Part shown: piece by piece, positions 1 through 13,106 of the stretch
How the letters are laid out: every line of letters starts with the position of its first letter
How positions within the stretch are numbered: the stretch's first letter is position 1
NCBI RefSeq assembly: GCF_001514125.1
Contig: NZ_KQ948549.1
Coordinates: 595,438 to 659,437 of the forward strand
Source of the DNA: Streptomyces longwoodensis
Lineage (GTDB): Bacteria > Actinomycetota > Actinomycetes > Streptomycetales > Streptomycetaceae
Direction: 5' to 3'
Length of the DNA: 64,000 nt
Made by a program: the position numbers and the translations under genes
The notes under the pieces: generated by a model
The model's database searches: none
Told to the model about the DNA's origin: nothing
Seen by the model: the letters and a program-made list of their open reading frames with translations, nothing else

Positions 1-855
1 CTGCGGGTGCACCGCGTCGTGGCCGCCCTCCGGCGAGCCGATCGCCCACGGCACCCCCACGTCGTCGGGCGTCGCGCTCAACGCGTTGTTGGGTCCCTTG
101 CGGAACGTGGTGCCGATCGGGTGGATCGGCGGCAGGTAGACGACGTCGAAACCCATCTCCGCGATCGCCGGCAGCCGCCGCGCGGCGGTGCGGAAGGTGC
201 CGTGCGGCTGTTCGGGGGTGCCCTCCGAGCGCGGGAAGAACTCGTACCAGGACCCGAACAGCGCCCGCTCCCGCTCCACCAGCAGCGGCAGCGGCGCGGA
301 CGTGGTGACGAACTCGCGCAGCGGGTGCCGGGACAGCACCTCGGCCACCTCGGGCACCAGCGCCCCGGCCAGCCGGGCGGCGACGGGCCGTTCGTCGTCC
401 CGCAGCGCCTCGACCGCCTCGAGGACCGTGGCGCGGTCCGGCCCCTCGGGAACCCCGGCCGCCGCCCGCTCGTACAGGTCGGCGCCCTCCTCCAGGACCA
501 GTCCGGTGTCGATGCCGGCGGGGATCTTGATGGCGGCGGTGTGCCGCCAGGTGGCGACCGGGTCGCTCCAGGCCTCCACCCGGTAGGTCCACCGCCCCTC
601 GGCGTCCGGGGTCACGTCGGCGCCCCAGCGGTCCGAGCCGGGGGCCAGCTCGCGCAGGGGCGTGAAGGGTCCGTGGTGCCCGTCGGGGCCGGTCAGCACG
701 ACGTTGGCGGCGACGGCGTCATGGCCTTCCCGGAACACCGTCGCGGTGACCTGGAACGTTTCTCCGACGACCGCCTTCGCCGGGCGCCCGCCGCACTCCA
801 CCGCGGGCCGGACGTCCCGGACGGGAATGCGGCCGATGGCCGGGGTCGAACTCAT
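1..855 (-). CDS. glgE: GlgE alpha-1,4-glucan:maltose-1-phosphate maltosyltransferase, 5' part only
   Basis: Reading the minus strand from ATG at 855 gives 285 uninterrupted codons that run off the left edge. The start has a strong ribosome site (GGAGGTGAG) about 6 bases upstream. The protein opens MSSTPAIGRIPVRDVRP and has the all-beta N-terminal domain of GlgE. It then enters the GH13 domain: VYLPPIHPIGTTFRKGPNN lies near residues 250-270, the classic GlgE/GH13_3 beginning. The family is about 660-680 residues, so less than half is present and the catalytic residues lie outside the window. GlgE extends alpha-1,4-glucan with maltose-1-phosphate in the cytoplasm. Its closeness to glgX (starting 1.1 kb away, divergent) fits one of the Streptomyces glycogen/trehalose loci. 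The family call is firm. Confidence 0.93.
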   Translation of the reverse strand, partial: MSSTPAIGRIPVRDVRPAVECGGRPAKAVVGETFQVTATVFREGHDAVAANVVLTGPDGHHGPFTPLRELAPGSDRWGADVTPDAEGRWTYRVEAWSDPVATWRHTAAIKIPAGIDTGLVLEEGADLYERAAAGVPEGPDRATVLEAVEALRDDERPVAARLAGALVPEVAEVLSRHPLREFVTTSAPLPLLVERERALFGSWYEFFPRSEGTPEQPHGTFRTAARRLPAIAEMGFDVVYLPPIHPIGTTFRKGPNNALSATPDDVGVPWAIGSPEGGHDAVHPQ

Positions 856-982
856 GGGTCTCTCACCTCCGCCGCTCGCGTTCGGGTCCGGGACTGGCCC
901 GGGTAGGGTCCTGCGCCGGACGGGGCCCACGGCTCCGTCCGGGTGTCCGGCGAACGCCTGGTCGGCGGACGGCCGGGCCGGG

Positions 983-1234
983 TCAACGGACGGCCGTCTC
1001 CACGAGGGCCGGCTCCTGGGGGAGAGCAGCCGTCCCGAGCGGGCCGAGGAAGTGCTCGGCGGCGTCCGCGGCCTCGCGTGCGCACCGCTTGCCCATCAGC
1101 ACGCACAGGGTGTAGCCGGAGTCCTCGAACGCCGTGCGCACGGCCCGGTCGGCGGGGGACGCGAGCATCATCCGCTCCCACGTCCGGTACCGCCGCAACT
1201 GCCGGGTGACTTCGGCCTTCGAGGGCAGCAGCAT
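983..1234 (-). CDS. DUF5133 small protein
   Basis: Small cytoplasmic protein of 83 residues from an internal ATG at 1234, or 96 from the ATG at 1273. I prefer 1234: the product then begins MLLPSKAEVTRQLRRY, like other actinobacterial DUF5133 proteins, and it has a GGACGG element upstream, whereas 1273 has no ribosome site. The segment with SGYTLCVLMGKRCAREA is the family signature. Function is unknown. In Streptomyces these proteins sit near regulatory and storage genes. It is 127 bases upstream of glgE on the same strand and could be co-transcribed with it. No membrane segment or signal peptide is seen. Confidence 0.7.
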   Translation of the reverse strand: MLLPSKAEVTRQLRRYRTWERMMLASPADRAVRTAFEDSGYTLCVLMGKRCAREAADAAEHFLGPLGTAALPQEPALVETAVR

Positions 1235-1483
1235 GACGCCGCCGTCCGCCTGGCGAGGCTCGCGAGGTTCCATGGCTACTCATGGTGCACGGACCATGAC
1301 CATGCGTCTTGTTGGTTCTTCAACCACCTCGTTCGCCCCAGTGGCGTGCTCGTGTTGCACGAATGGAGCAAGACCCCCACTGTGGAGGTGACTCAGAAGC
1401 GAACAGTGCTCACGCTCCGTGTGAAACCCTCCGCCCACCCGGGCGTTCCCGGACCGAGAGCCTCGCGGTGAGGAGCCACAGAG

Positions 1484-1977
1484 ATGAAGACCGCAGTGCC
1501 CTGCTACTACCACCTCGACGTGGAAGTCAGCCCCGACCGGGTCGGACAGGTCAGGCGCATCCTGGCCGCTCACCTCCGGTTCTGGGACCTGGACACGTTG
1601 GTGGAGCCCGTCTGCAACGGCGCCGAGATGCTGCTGCAGGCCATCGACGAGCACGCCACCGACAAGCACACGTCGATCGAGATGTGGTGGAACGGCCAGC
1701 ACCTCATCACGGCCGTCGGGGACCACGACAGCGACCTGCGCCCGGACCAGGACCTGCGCTCCTGCCTGGAGCACATCGCCGAGATGAGCGACGGCTGGGG
1801 GTGCTGCGCCACCGTCGGCGGCGGGAACGTCATCTGGTTCTCGCAGCGGGCCCGCGCCGGGGAGCGCGTCCCCCTGGTGCCGGTCGCGCCCTCGCCCAGC
1901 CTGCGCGAGGGGCTCCAGGTGCCCCGGGCGGTCCCGGTGGCCGTGCTGGCCGCTCCCGCGGCGGCGGGGGAGGCGCG

Positions 1978-1981
<4 letters not shown>
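1484..1981 (+). CDS. HATPase-fold (anti-sigma-type) protein with a missing Asn, coupled to glgX
   Basis: Protein of 165 residues starting [17 protein letters not shown] with GAG-type ribosome bases just upstream. Residues about 20-120 resemble the small RsbW/SpoIIAB-like ATPase fold common in Streptomyces. In place of the usual ELxxNxxxH box it has [10 protein letters not shown], so the Asn that binds Mg-ATP is Gln here. The later GDHDSDL segment is a weak match to the G1 loop. It may bind a partner rather than phosphorylate it. A proline/alanine-rich tail follows residue 125. Its stop overlaps the glgX start in a GTGA arrangement, so the two are translationally coupled. This suggests a role tied to glycogen debranching. 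Family placement is moderate and function is inference. Confidence 0.62.
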
Positions 1982-4140
<2,159 letters not shown>

Positions 4141-4166
4141 CGCCAGACGGGCGCACGCACGCGGAA

Positions 4167-4198
4167 AGGCCGGCCGGGGAGCACTCCCCGGCCGGCCT
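4167..4198. terminator. bidirectional hairpin terminator between glgX and VOC gene
   Basis: A perfect 15-base inverted repeat (AGGCCGGCCGGGGAG) is separated by only CA. It lies between two convergent genes: 27 bases after the glgX stop and 28 before the end of the minus-strand VOC gene. No T-tract follows, as is usual in Streptomyces. Confidence 0.8.
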
Positions 4199-4226
4199 CG
4201 TGCGTCGTCGTGCCGCCGCGCGGGGG

Positions 4227-5030
4227 TCAGCGCCGTGAGCCCGACGTCACCGTGAACTGGGCCCCGTCGGGGTCCCGCAGCACCGCCTCGTCCGCCGTCA
4301 GGTCCAGCACGCTGCCGCCGTGGTGCTCCGCGGTCCGCGCGCAGGCGGCGACGTCGGACACGGTGAAGTGCACCTGCCAGTGCGGCCGCACCCTCGGATC
4401 GGGGGCCGCCTCCAGGGCGCCGGACACGATCCGGGCCACCACGTCGCCGTTGCTGCGCAGCACCACCTCGTCGCCCTCGTAGTGCACCTCGCAGGAGCCG
4501 GGCACGTCCGACGCCCAGTCCAGGATCTGGCCGTAGAAGATCGCGGAGGCGAAGGCGTCCCGGGTGCGCAGCCGGACGAAGGCGGGCGCCGCGCGCCGCC
4601 AGGACTCCCAGTTGCCGATGAGCCGGCCCTCCCACACCCCGAAGGTCGCGCCGTCCGGGTCGGCCAGCAGTGCGGCCCGGCCCGGCGGCAGGGAGATCGG
4701 CCCCACCGCCGTCGTGCCGCCGCGCTCGCGCACCCGCGCCGCCGCGTCGTCCGCGCTCGGCACCGCGAAGTACGGCGTCCAGGCGACCGCCACCTGCCAC
4801 ATCGTGGCGACGGCGGCGATGCCCGCCACGGGCACGTCGTCCGCGAGCGCGATGCGGAACCGCTCACCGAGCTGCGCCTGGCGCCACCGCCAGCCGAGCA
4901 CGGCGCCGTAGAAGTCCTGCGTGGCCTCCAGGTCCCGGCTGGTCAGGCTGACCCAGCAGGGGGCGCCGAAGACGGAGTGCGTGGAGACGACCCCGGCGCT
5001 GCCGGGGGCCGTGGTCGGGTGGTCGTTCAT
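4227..5030 (-). CDS. VOC family protein with two glyoxalase-like domains
   Basis: Protein of 267 residues from ATG at 5030 (MNDHPTTAPGSAG), with GAGG shortly upstream; longer in-frame starts read through non-coding sequence. Two vicinal-oxygen-chelate repeats are visible. The first is about residues 15-130 (CWVSLTSRDLEATQDFYGAVLGW ... PDGATFGVWE) and the second about 145-260 (FVRLRTRDAFASAIFYGQIL ... DPDGAQFTV). This layout matches the actinobacterial 27-kDa-antigen/hydroxylase-like VOC family, often annotated near sigma-factor genes. The substrate is unknown. It lies between glgX (convergent) and the sigma-factor gene (same strand, 163 bases away). Confidence 0.85.
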   Translation of the reverse strand: MNDHPTTAPGSAGVVSTHSVFGAPCWVSLTSRDLEATQDFYGAVLGWRWRQAQLGERFRIALADDVPVAGIAAVATMWQVAVAWTPYFAVPSADDAAARVRERGGTTAVGPISLPPGRAALLADPDGATFGVWEGRLIGNWESWRRAAPAFVRLRTRDAFASAIFYGQILDWASDVPGSCEVHYEGDEVVLRSNGDVVARIVSGALEAAPDPRVRPHWQVHFTVSDVAACARTAEHHGGSVLDLTADEAVLRDPDGAQFTVTSGSRR

Positions 5031-5193
5031 CGCCCTCGCGTCCTGATCTGTCGCCGGCAACGGGGAACTCCTCCCAGTGTCGGACGGAATGCGCTCGGTG
5101 CGCCCGCCGAGGCGGCCGGTGGCACGGTGGCGGAATGGGTGTCCTCCCACGCCGTCGTGGACCAGGCCATCGGCACGGTGACCCGGGCCCCGG

Positions 5194-5985
5194 TCACCGC
5201 TTCTCGGCGAGTACGTCCTCGCGCAGCCGGGCGAAGCAGCCGCTGAGCAGCCGCGAGACGTGCATCTGCGAGATCCCCAGCTGCTCGGCGATCCGGCTCT
5301 GCGTCATCCCGCCGAAGAAGCGCAGGTAGAGGATGGTCCGCTCGCGCTCCGGCAGGGAACGCAGGCACGGTGCGACGGCCACCCGGTCCACGACCGTGTC
5401 GTAGCCCGGGTCGCGCTCGCCCAGCGCGTCCTCCAGGGCGTACCCGTCGGTGCCGGGCAACTCGGCCTCCAGCGACAGGGTGGAGAAGCACTCCAGCGCC
5501 TCCATGCCGGTGCGCACCTCGTCCTCGCTCAGCTGGGCGTACGCGGCGACCTCGGCGACGGTGGGCGCGCGGCCCGGGGTGGTCGCGGCGAGGTCCTTCA
5601 GGGCGTGCCGGACGCGGTTGCGCAGGTCCTGGACGCGACGGGGCACGTGCAGCGTCCACATGTGGTCGCGGAAGTGGCGCTTGATCTCGCCGGTGATCGT
5701 CGGCACGGCGTACGCCTCGAAGGCGCGCCCGCGCTCGGGGTCGTAGTGGTCGACGGCCTTGACCAGGCCCAGGGCGGCCACCTGGTAGAGGTCCTCGGTG
5801 CTCTCGCCGCGGCCGCGGAAGCGCACGGCGATGCGCTCGGCCATCGGCAGCCACGCCTTCACGAGGTCGTCCCGCAGCGCCTTGCGCTCGGGGCCGTCGG
5901 GCAGGCGGGACAGGCGGAGGAAGTCGGCACCCGTGTCGGGGGCGTCGTCGTGGGGGTGCTGACGGGTCCTGACGGTGGTACGCAT
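5194..5985 (-). CDS. sigG: SigB/SigF/SigG-type RNA polymerase sigma factor
   Basis: Group 3 sigma factor of 263 residues. ATG at 5985 is preceded by GGGAGGGA, and longer starts lack a ribosome site. Region 2 reads RGRGESTEDLYQVAALGLVKAVDHY. Region 3 has EIKRHFRDHMWTLHVPRR. Region 4 has ERERTILYLRFFGGMTQSRIAEQLGISQMHVSRLL. This is the pattern of the SigB/F/G stress and development family in Streptomyces, usually controlled by anti-sigma and antagonist proteins. The gene symbol is inferred from similarity and from linkage to a GlgE/GlgX locus; another paralogue of the family is possible. A promoter of the SigB class lies upstream on the same strand (see 6085-6110), which suggests autoregulation or crosstalk. 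Confidence 0.9.
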   Translation of the reverse strand: MRTTVRTRQHPHDDAPDTGADFLRLSRLPDGPERKALRDDLVKAWLPMAERIAVRFRGRGESTEDLYQVAALGLVKAVDHYDPERGRAFEAYAVPTITGEIKRHFRDHMWTLHVPRRVQDLRNRVRHALKDLAATTPGRAPTVAEVAAYAQLSEDEVRTGMEALECFSTLSLEAELPGTDGYALEDALGERDPGYDTVVDRVAVAPCLRSLPERERTILYLRFFGGMTQSRIAEQLGISQMHVSRLLSGCFARLREDVLAEKR

Positions 5986-6407
5986 GCGCGTCCCTCCCTC
6001 AGCGGAGTGCCGGGTGGACGGACCATCGCGGGTCCCGGTCAGGGCCCCGCGCATGTGCCTCCGGTCCGAAGCACTGAGGCCATCATTCCCCCGACAGGGT
6101 GATATGAAACCAAATGCCGGTATTGCTCCACCGGGGTGACGGAGCCCGTGCCGCCCGCCCCGGGGCGCCCGTCGCGCCCCGGCACGTCCGCCCTCCTCGG
6201 CCGGCCCGCCCGCTGATCTTGCCCGGCGACGTGATGTGCGGCACGCCCGCGCGAGGCGCCGCGGCGGACCGCGGACGAGTTCTTCCAGCGCACGGCTTGA
6301 TCGACGATCAAAGGGGTCGATTCCCCAGGCCACAGCGCATTCCGCTCATTTGACAGTGCGCTCGGCCCACGGATAGGAAGCAGCCGACGGACGTCGAGAG
6401 GTGGATT
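5986..6407. other. 422-bp divergent intergenic region
   Basis: It separates the sigma-factor gene (minus) from the unknown gene at 6408 (plus). It contains the SigB-like promoter above and a perfect 15-base palindrome, TTGATCGACGATCAA, at 6297-6311. The palindrome could be an operator for the plus-strand gene. No ORF in it has convincing codon use or a ribosome site. Confidence 0.55.
6085..6110 (-). promoter_or_regulatory. SigB-class promoter upstream of the sigma-factor gene
   Basis: On the minus strand GTTT (6110-6107) is followed after 16 bases by GGGAAT (6090-6085). This is close to the Streptomyces SigB-type consensus GNNT N14-16 GGGTA. It lies about 100 bases before the sigma-factor start. 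Confidence 0.5.
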
Positions 6408-6932
6408 GTGTACGAGCCGAACGTGGTCGGGGACTGGCAGGAGTACGACGAGCATGCCGGTCTGCGTCTGCGCGTCCACGGACTCGAGCGGGCCGAGCCC
6501 CCGCGCGGACGCGACGACGCCGCCGACGGACTCACCTACTTCCGGCTGCGGATCACCGTCGAGAACCGTGGCGAACGGCGCTTCACCGTCCACCTCGAGG
6601 ACGGCCAGATCGACGTGCGGGTCGGCACCGAGGGGGAGAGCGCGTTCGTCGACTGGCGCAACAGCCAGTTCATCGAGGGCTTCGACGTCTACCCGCTGCG
6701 CCGGGTCACCGCGGTGCTGTTCGCCGCCGGGCCGGAGGGCGCGCTCGGCCAGGTGGACGTGCAGGTCCAGGTGCGCGTCGACGACGACTGGGCCGACCGC
6801 CGGCTGTGGACCGGCGGGCTCGGCCTGTGCGACGAGGGTGCCTGGGCCCCGGCCGGCGCCACGACGCACGACGTCCTGGCGCACCAGGTGAGCAGCTTCC
6901 TGCGCCGGCAGGCCGAGGAGGGCACCGCCTGA
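6408..6932 (+). CDS. hypothetical protein, acidic, beta-rich
   Basis: Protein of 174 residues starting at GTG 6408 (MYEPNVVGDWQEY) after GAGAGGTGG. I do not recognise the family with confidence. It has no signal peptide or membrane helix. The pattern of short alternating strands (LRLRITVENRGERRFTVHL ... VQVQVRVDDDW) suggests a beta-sandwich, perhaps a binding or scaffold domain. A C-terminal helix (HQVSSFLRRQAEE) follows. It is convergent with hemC (19 bases apart) and divergent from the sigma-factor gene. Its 5' region carries a perfect palindrome. Codon use and the ribosome site make it a real gene. Confidence 0.75.
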   Translation: MYEPNVVGDWQEYDEHAGLRLRVHGLERAEPPRGRDDAADGLTYFRLRITVENRGERRFTVHLEDGQIDVRVGTEGESAFVDWRNSQFIEGFDVYPLRRVTAVLFAAGPEGALGQVDVQVQVRVDDDWADRRLWTGGLGLCDEGAWAPAGATTHDVLAHQVSSFLRRQAEEGTA

Positions 6933-6951
6933 GCGGGCCGGTGACCGGCCG

Positions 6952-7887
6952 TCAGTGCGGGATGCCGTCGATGATCTCCCGGGCGCCCTGCCGCAGCAGC
7001 GCCACCGCCACCGACGTGCCGAGCGTGGCCGGGTCCAGGGCGCCGGCCCATTCGTGGGCGTTCAGCCGGGTCTTGCCGTCGGGTGTGAACACACAGGCGC
7101 GCAGCGAGAGTTCACCGGTGCGGTCGACGCGCGCGTAGCCCGCGATCGGGCTGTTGCAGTGGCCCTGCAGGACGTGCAGGAACATGCGCTCCGCGGCCGC
7201 CTCGCGGTGGGTCGCGGGATCGCCGAGCGCGCTGACCGCGTCGATCAGCGCGGCGTCGCCCTCACGGCACTGCAGGGCCAGGATGCCCGCGCCGATCGGC
7301 GGCATCATCGCCTCGGGTGACAGCACCTCGCTGATCACGTCGGTGCGGCCGATGCGCTCCAGGCCCGACACGGCCAGCAGCAGCGCGTCCGCCTCCCCGG
7401 CCGCCAGCTTCTCCAGCCGCCGGTTGGCGTTGCCGCGGAACGGCACGCAGTCCAGGTGCGGGTGCGTGGCCGCGAGCTGGGCCACCCGCCGCACCGACGA
7501 GGTGCCGACGCGGGTGCCCTCCGGGAGCTCGTCCAGGGTCAGTCCGCCCGGGTGGACCAGGGCGTCACGGATGTCGTCGCGCTTGAGGAACGCCGCGAAC
7601 ACCGTGCCCGCGGGCAGCGGCCGGTCCGCCGGGACGTCCTTGACGCAGTGCACCGCGAGGTCCGCCTCGCCGGCCAGCAGTGCGGCGTCGACCTCCTTGG
7701 TGAAGGCGCCCTTGCCCTCCACCTGGGACAGGTCGCCCAGCCACTTGTCGCCGGTCGTGCGCACGGGCACGACCTCGGTGCGCACGGACGGGTACAGGGC
7801 GGCCAACTCCGCCCGCACCCGCTCCACTTGGGCCAGTGCCATGGGTGAGTCGCGGGAGACGATCCGGATCACTTCGGGAACGGACAT
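6952..7887 (-). CDS. hemC: hydroxymethylbilane synthase (porphobilinogen deaminase)
   Basis: Protein of 311 residues that polymerises four porphobilinogens into hydroxymethylbilane in the haem pathway. Conserved parts: RDSPMALAQ near the N-terminus, [10 protein letters not shown], the HCVKDVP loop with catalytic Asp84, [16 protein letters not shown], and Cys244 in LQGHCNSP for the dipyrromethane cofactor. The usual HS(M/L)KD is HCVKD here. ATG 7887 is preferred over the GTG at 7896 because TATCGT lies 7 bases before it, as for a leaderless mRNA. No other haem genes are near, whereas Streptomyces normally have hemC in a hem cluster. This is therefore probably a second paralogue. Confidence 0.92.
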   Translation of the reverse strand: MSVPEVIRIVSRDSPMALAQVERVRAELAALYPSVRTEVVPVRTTGDKWLGDLSQVEGKGAFTKEVDAALLAGEADLAVHCVKDVPADRPLPAGTVFAAFLKRDDIRDALVHPGGLTLDELPEGTRVGTSSVRRVAQLAATHPHLDCVPFRGNANRRLEKLAAGEADALLLAVSGLERIGRTDVISEVLSPEAMMPPIGAGILALQCREGDAALIDAVSALGDPATHREAAAERMFLHVLQGHCNSPIAGYARVDRTGELSLRACVFTPDGKTRLNAHEWAGALDPATLGTSVAVALLRQGAREIIDGIPH

Positions 7888-7948
7888 GCGGGACACGATA
7901 GACCCTCGCGGGACCTGCGGGTGACACGTCCCGCGAGGGGCGCACGGG

Positions 7949-8725
7949 TCAGGCGTTGGGATCGAAGGGGATCCCCGACGGCTTCGCCGACGACAGGTGC
8001 GAGGCGAAGCTGGCGTCCTTCAGGCCGAAGTGGGCGCTGCCGAAGTCGTACGCGCTCAACTTGTCGCGCAGGCCCGCCGGGTAGCCGTTCCAGCCGACCA
8101 GCGGCGGGTACTGCCAGGTGTGCTCGTGGTTCTCCGGCGGCTCGTCGTTGGAGTTCGCCAGGCGGAAGCAGTGGGTGCTGATGCCGTCCTTGTGGTAGAC
8201 GACCTTCGCGTGCGTGCCCTCGAAGCGGACCGTGGAGACGTCGTGCACGGTGAACGAGCCGTGGTTGGACGTCGAGACGTACTTCACCTGGCCGTCCTGC
8301 ACCCACACCACGACGTGCTCCCAGTCGTGCCGGTGCCCGCCGATGCTGGTGCCCGCGAGCGCCTGGTCCTTCTCGAAGTACAGGCCGTAGAGGTAGCCGC
8401 ACCAGCCGTTGTTGCACTTGTAGCGCGAGTAGCTGTTGGTGTTGTCCAGGTCGGAGGCGTCCCGGCAGTTTCCGTTGAGCGCCCCGGTCGGATTCAGGCC
8501 GCCGTTGACCGTGCCGTCGGGGCCGATGGCCGGTGTGGCGTAGCAGCCGTCGGTGTCGTAGTCGAACGCCGGCTGGTACGTCAGTTCGGCCGCCTCGGCG
8601 TTGGACGGCAGGGCCGGCGGCGGTGCGGCCCAGGCGACGGTGGGGACGGCCAGGACGAGCGCGGCGGCACCGGCGAGTCCGGTGAGCCACCTCCTGCGGT
8701 GTGCCGTGAACGACGGTGACGCCAC
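7949..8725 (-). CDS. secreted NPP1/necrosis-inducing (NLP) family protein
   Basis: Protein of 258 residues from GTG 8725 after a very good ribosome site (GAGGAGGA). The N-terminus is a signal peptide: basic RRRWLTG, a hydrophobic stretch, and AWA-AP cleavage near residue 34. The mature part carries the diagnostic NLP heptapeptide GHRHDWE at residues 130-136, which binds a metal in the cytolytic plant-pathogen toxins. Four Cys lie in the residue 60-110 region. The family includes necrosis- and ethylene-inducing proteins of oomycetes, fungi and some bacteria that bind plant sphingolipids; many saprophyte homologues are not toxic. It probably acts outside the cell. It has no operon partner. Confidence 0.93.
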   Translation of the reverse strand: MASPSFTAHRRRWLTGLAGAAALVLAVPTVAWAAPPPALPSNAEAAELTYQPAFDYDTDGCYATPAIGPDGTVNGGLNPTGALNGNCRDASDLDNTNSYSRYKCNNGWCGYLYGLYFEKDQALAGTSIGGHRHDWEHVVVWVQDGQVKYVSTSNHGSFTVHDVSTVRFEGTHAKVVYHKDGISTHCFRLANSNDEPPENHEHTWQYPPLVGWNGYPAGLRDKLSAYDFGSAHFGLKDASFASHLSSAKPSGIPFDPNA

Positions 8726-8906
8726 TGCGTCCTCCTCGAGTCCGGGCGCAGCCCAACGGCTGTGGGGGGAAGGGAAGTTCGGCAGTTCAGCTTCCCGGCG
8801 TTTCCCGTCGGTGCCAAGGGGTCACAGGCGTATCGGTGGTGAAGCCCAGCCCAATATTTCCCCGCACCGACCGCGGACCGGTCCCTCGTGCCTCCCTGAC
8901 ACCGCG

Positions 8907-9887
8907 TCAGGCGAACTCCTCCGGCAGGTCCGCGGCCGACTCCTCGGGGGTGAGGTCCGGGCGCAGCCGCAGCCACGAGGGCTGGCGCAGCATGCCCGCC
9001 CGGGTGCGGGTGCTGTGCCGGACCTCGCCGACCAGCCGGGGCACCACCCAGTGCGCGCCCGCCGCCGGCGGGACCGGGTCGAAGGGGCAGGTGTCCGTCG
9101 CCAGGTCCCGCAGCAGCCCGGCCGTGCGGGCGCGCTCGGCCTCGCTCCAGCCGGTGCCGACGCTGCCGACGTAGCGCAGGCCCGTCCGCGTGCGCTGTCC
9201 GACCAGCAGGGCGCCGAAGGTCCCGGTCAGCCGGCCCCGGCCCGGCGACCAGCCGCCGACCAGGACGTCCACGCCCCGCATGTTGCGGATCTTGATCCAG
9301 TTGCGGGAGCGCACGCCCGGCTCGTACACCGAGTCCAGCCGCTTGCACACCAGTCCCTCAAGGCCGTGCGCGCGGGTGGCCTCCAGCGCCTCCCGGCCGT
9401 GTCCCACGAGCGCGGCGGGCGTCGACCACCGGGGACCGTCCAGGCCCAGCGCCAGCAGCTCCGCCCGGCGCTGGGCGTACGGCAGCCGCAGCAGCGGGCG
9501 GCCGCCCAGGTGCAGGGCGTCGAACAGGACCAAGTGCACGGGCGCCCGCACCGCGAGCCGGGCCGCGCGAGCGGGCGCGTGGGCGAGCCCCATCCTCGAC
9601 TGGAGCAGCTGGAAGTCGCCCCGCCCCTGCGCGTCCAGCGCCAGCACCTCACCGTCCAGCACGGCGGCCGTCCCGCCCAGCGCGGCCCCCAGCGGCCGCA
9701 ACTCCGGATAGGCACCGGTGATGTCCTCTCCCGAACGGGACCGCAGCACCAGCCCGCCGTCCCCGGTCAGGTACACCACGGCCCGCTGACCGTCCTGCTT
9801 GGTCTCGTAGGCCCACCGCTCGTCCTGACCGGGCGGCGGCAGCGTGCCGGGGGTGGCGAGCATGGGGGCGATCAGCGGCAGTTCCAC
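8907..9887 (-). CDS. ATP-dependent DNA ligase (LigC-like)
   Basis: Protein of 326 residues from GTG 9887. The adenylation domain comes first: motif I KQDGQR with nucleophile Lys30, motif III LVLFDALHL, motif IV EGLVCKR, and motif V NWIKIR. A shorter OB-fold follows (FGALLVG ... RYVGSVGTG ... W). Motif V is usually KxK; here the second Lys is Arg. There is no primase or nuclease domain, so it is the stand-alone ligase type seen in actinobacteria, possibly for end-joining or repair. The ribosome site is weak. It lies 110 bases downstream of the uvrA-like gene on the same strand, suggesting a small DNA-repair group. Confidence 0.9.
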   Translation of the reverse strand: MELPLIAPMLATPGTLPPPGQDERWAYETKQDGQRAVVYLTGDGGLVLRSRSGEDITGAYPELRPLGAALGGTAAVLDGEVLALDAQGRGDFQLLQSRMGLAHAPARAARLAVRAPVHLVLFDALHLGGRPLLRLPYAQRRAELLALGLDGPRWSTPAALVGHGREALEATRAHGLEGLVCKRLDSVYEPGVRSRNWIKIRNMRGVDVLVGGWSPGRGRLTGTFGALLVGQRTRTGLRYVGSVGTGWSEAERARTAGLLRDLATDTCPFDPVPPAAGAHWVVPRLVGEVRHSTRTRAGMLRQPSWLRLRPDLTPEESAADLPEEFA

Positions 9888-9997
9888 GGCTCACATGTCG
9901 ACATCCCCACGCCCCGCCACGCACACCGCGCCGCGGTTTCCCCTGAACGGGCGTCAGCCGCCCAGGAGGGCGCCCCGGCGCCCCGCCTGACCGCCCG

Positions 9998-12460
<2,463 letters not shown>

Positions 12461-12550
12461 CGTGTCTCCCTCCGTGGGCGGGGCCGCCCCCGCTCCGTCG
12501 TGCGTCGCCGCGCCCGATCCGATCAGCTTGTCGAGCAGTATGGCCACTGC

Positions 12551-12994
12551 TCATCCGAACAGCAGGTCGATGAGCGGCGCGTCGGCGCCGACCTCCGTGA
12601 TGCGCACGAGGTTGCCCGCGGGGTCGCGGACGGCACAGTCGCGGACCCCGCACGGCTGCTCGGCCGGCTCCTGGACGACCTCGGCGCCGCGCGCCCGGAG
12701 CCGGGTGAAGGCGGCGTCCAGGTCGTCGGTGGCCAGGACGATCCGGGCGTAGGTGCCCTTGGCCATCATCTCGGCGATGGTGCGGCGCTCGTCGTCGGTG
12801 ACGCCGTGCGTGGCGCCCGGCGGCTCCAGGACGATCGCGGTGCCGGTGCGCCCCGGGGGACCGACCGTGATCCGGCGCCGCGCCCCGCTGCCGACGTCGG
12901 CGCGGACCTCGAAGCCGAGGGCGTCGCGGTAGAAGGCCAGCGCGTCGTCGGGGTCGTCGTGGGGGAGGAAGGTCCACTGCACGATGAGCTCCAT
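12551..12994 (-). CDS. VOC (PhnB/glyoxalase-like) family protein
   Basis: Protein of 147 residues from ATG 12994 (MELIVQWTFLPHDDP). A GTG three codons earlier is possible. There is no ribosome site, but TAGCGT lies 7 bases before the ATG, as for a leaderless transcript. It is a single VOC domain with typical FYRDALGFEVR and DPAGNLVRI ends. It closely parallels the VOC protein at 13546 (shared spacing, ERRTIAEMMAKGTYARI versus DRRTMAELMAKGLLRGV), so the two are paralogues on either side of an AraC regulator. The substrate is unknown. It is divergent from the AraC gene (112 bases). Confidence 0.87.
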   Translation of the reverse strand: MELIVQWTFLPHDDPDDALAFYRDALGFEVRADVGSGARRRITVGPPGRTGTAIVLEPPGATHGVTDDERRTIAEMMAKGTYARIVLATDDLDAAFTRLRARGAEVVQEPAEQPCGVRDCAVRDPAGNLVRITEVGADAPLIDLLFG

Positions 12995-13106
12995 GCCGAC
13001 CACGCTAGGAGCGCCGCAGCGGCCGGCGCTTCTCCGATCCTGACCGGTCCGCCCGGATCCGGCCGGAGGGACGGTCCCGGCGGCCGCGCCGTGCGAGACT
13101 CGGGGG

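Noticed and set aside
6934..6948. GGCCGGTGACCGGCC as a terminator between the unknown gene and hemC
   Set aside because: The palindrome has almost no loop and a stem of at most about six pairs; too weak to list.
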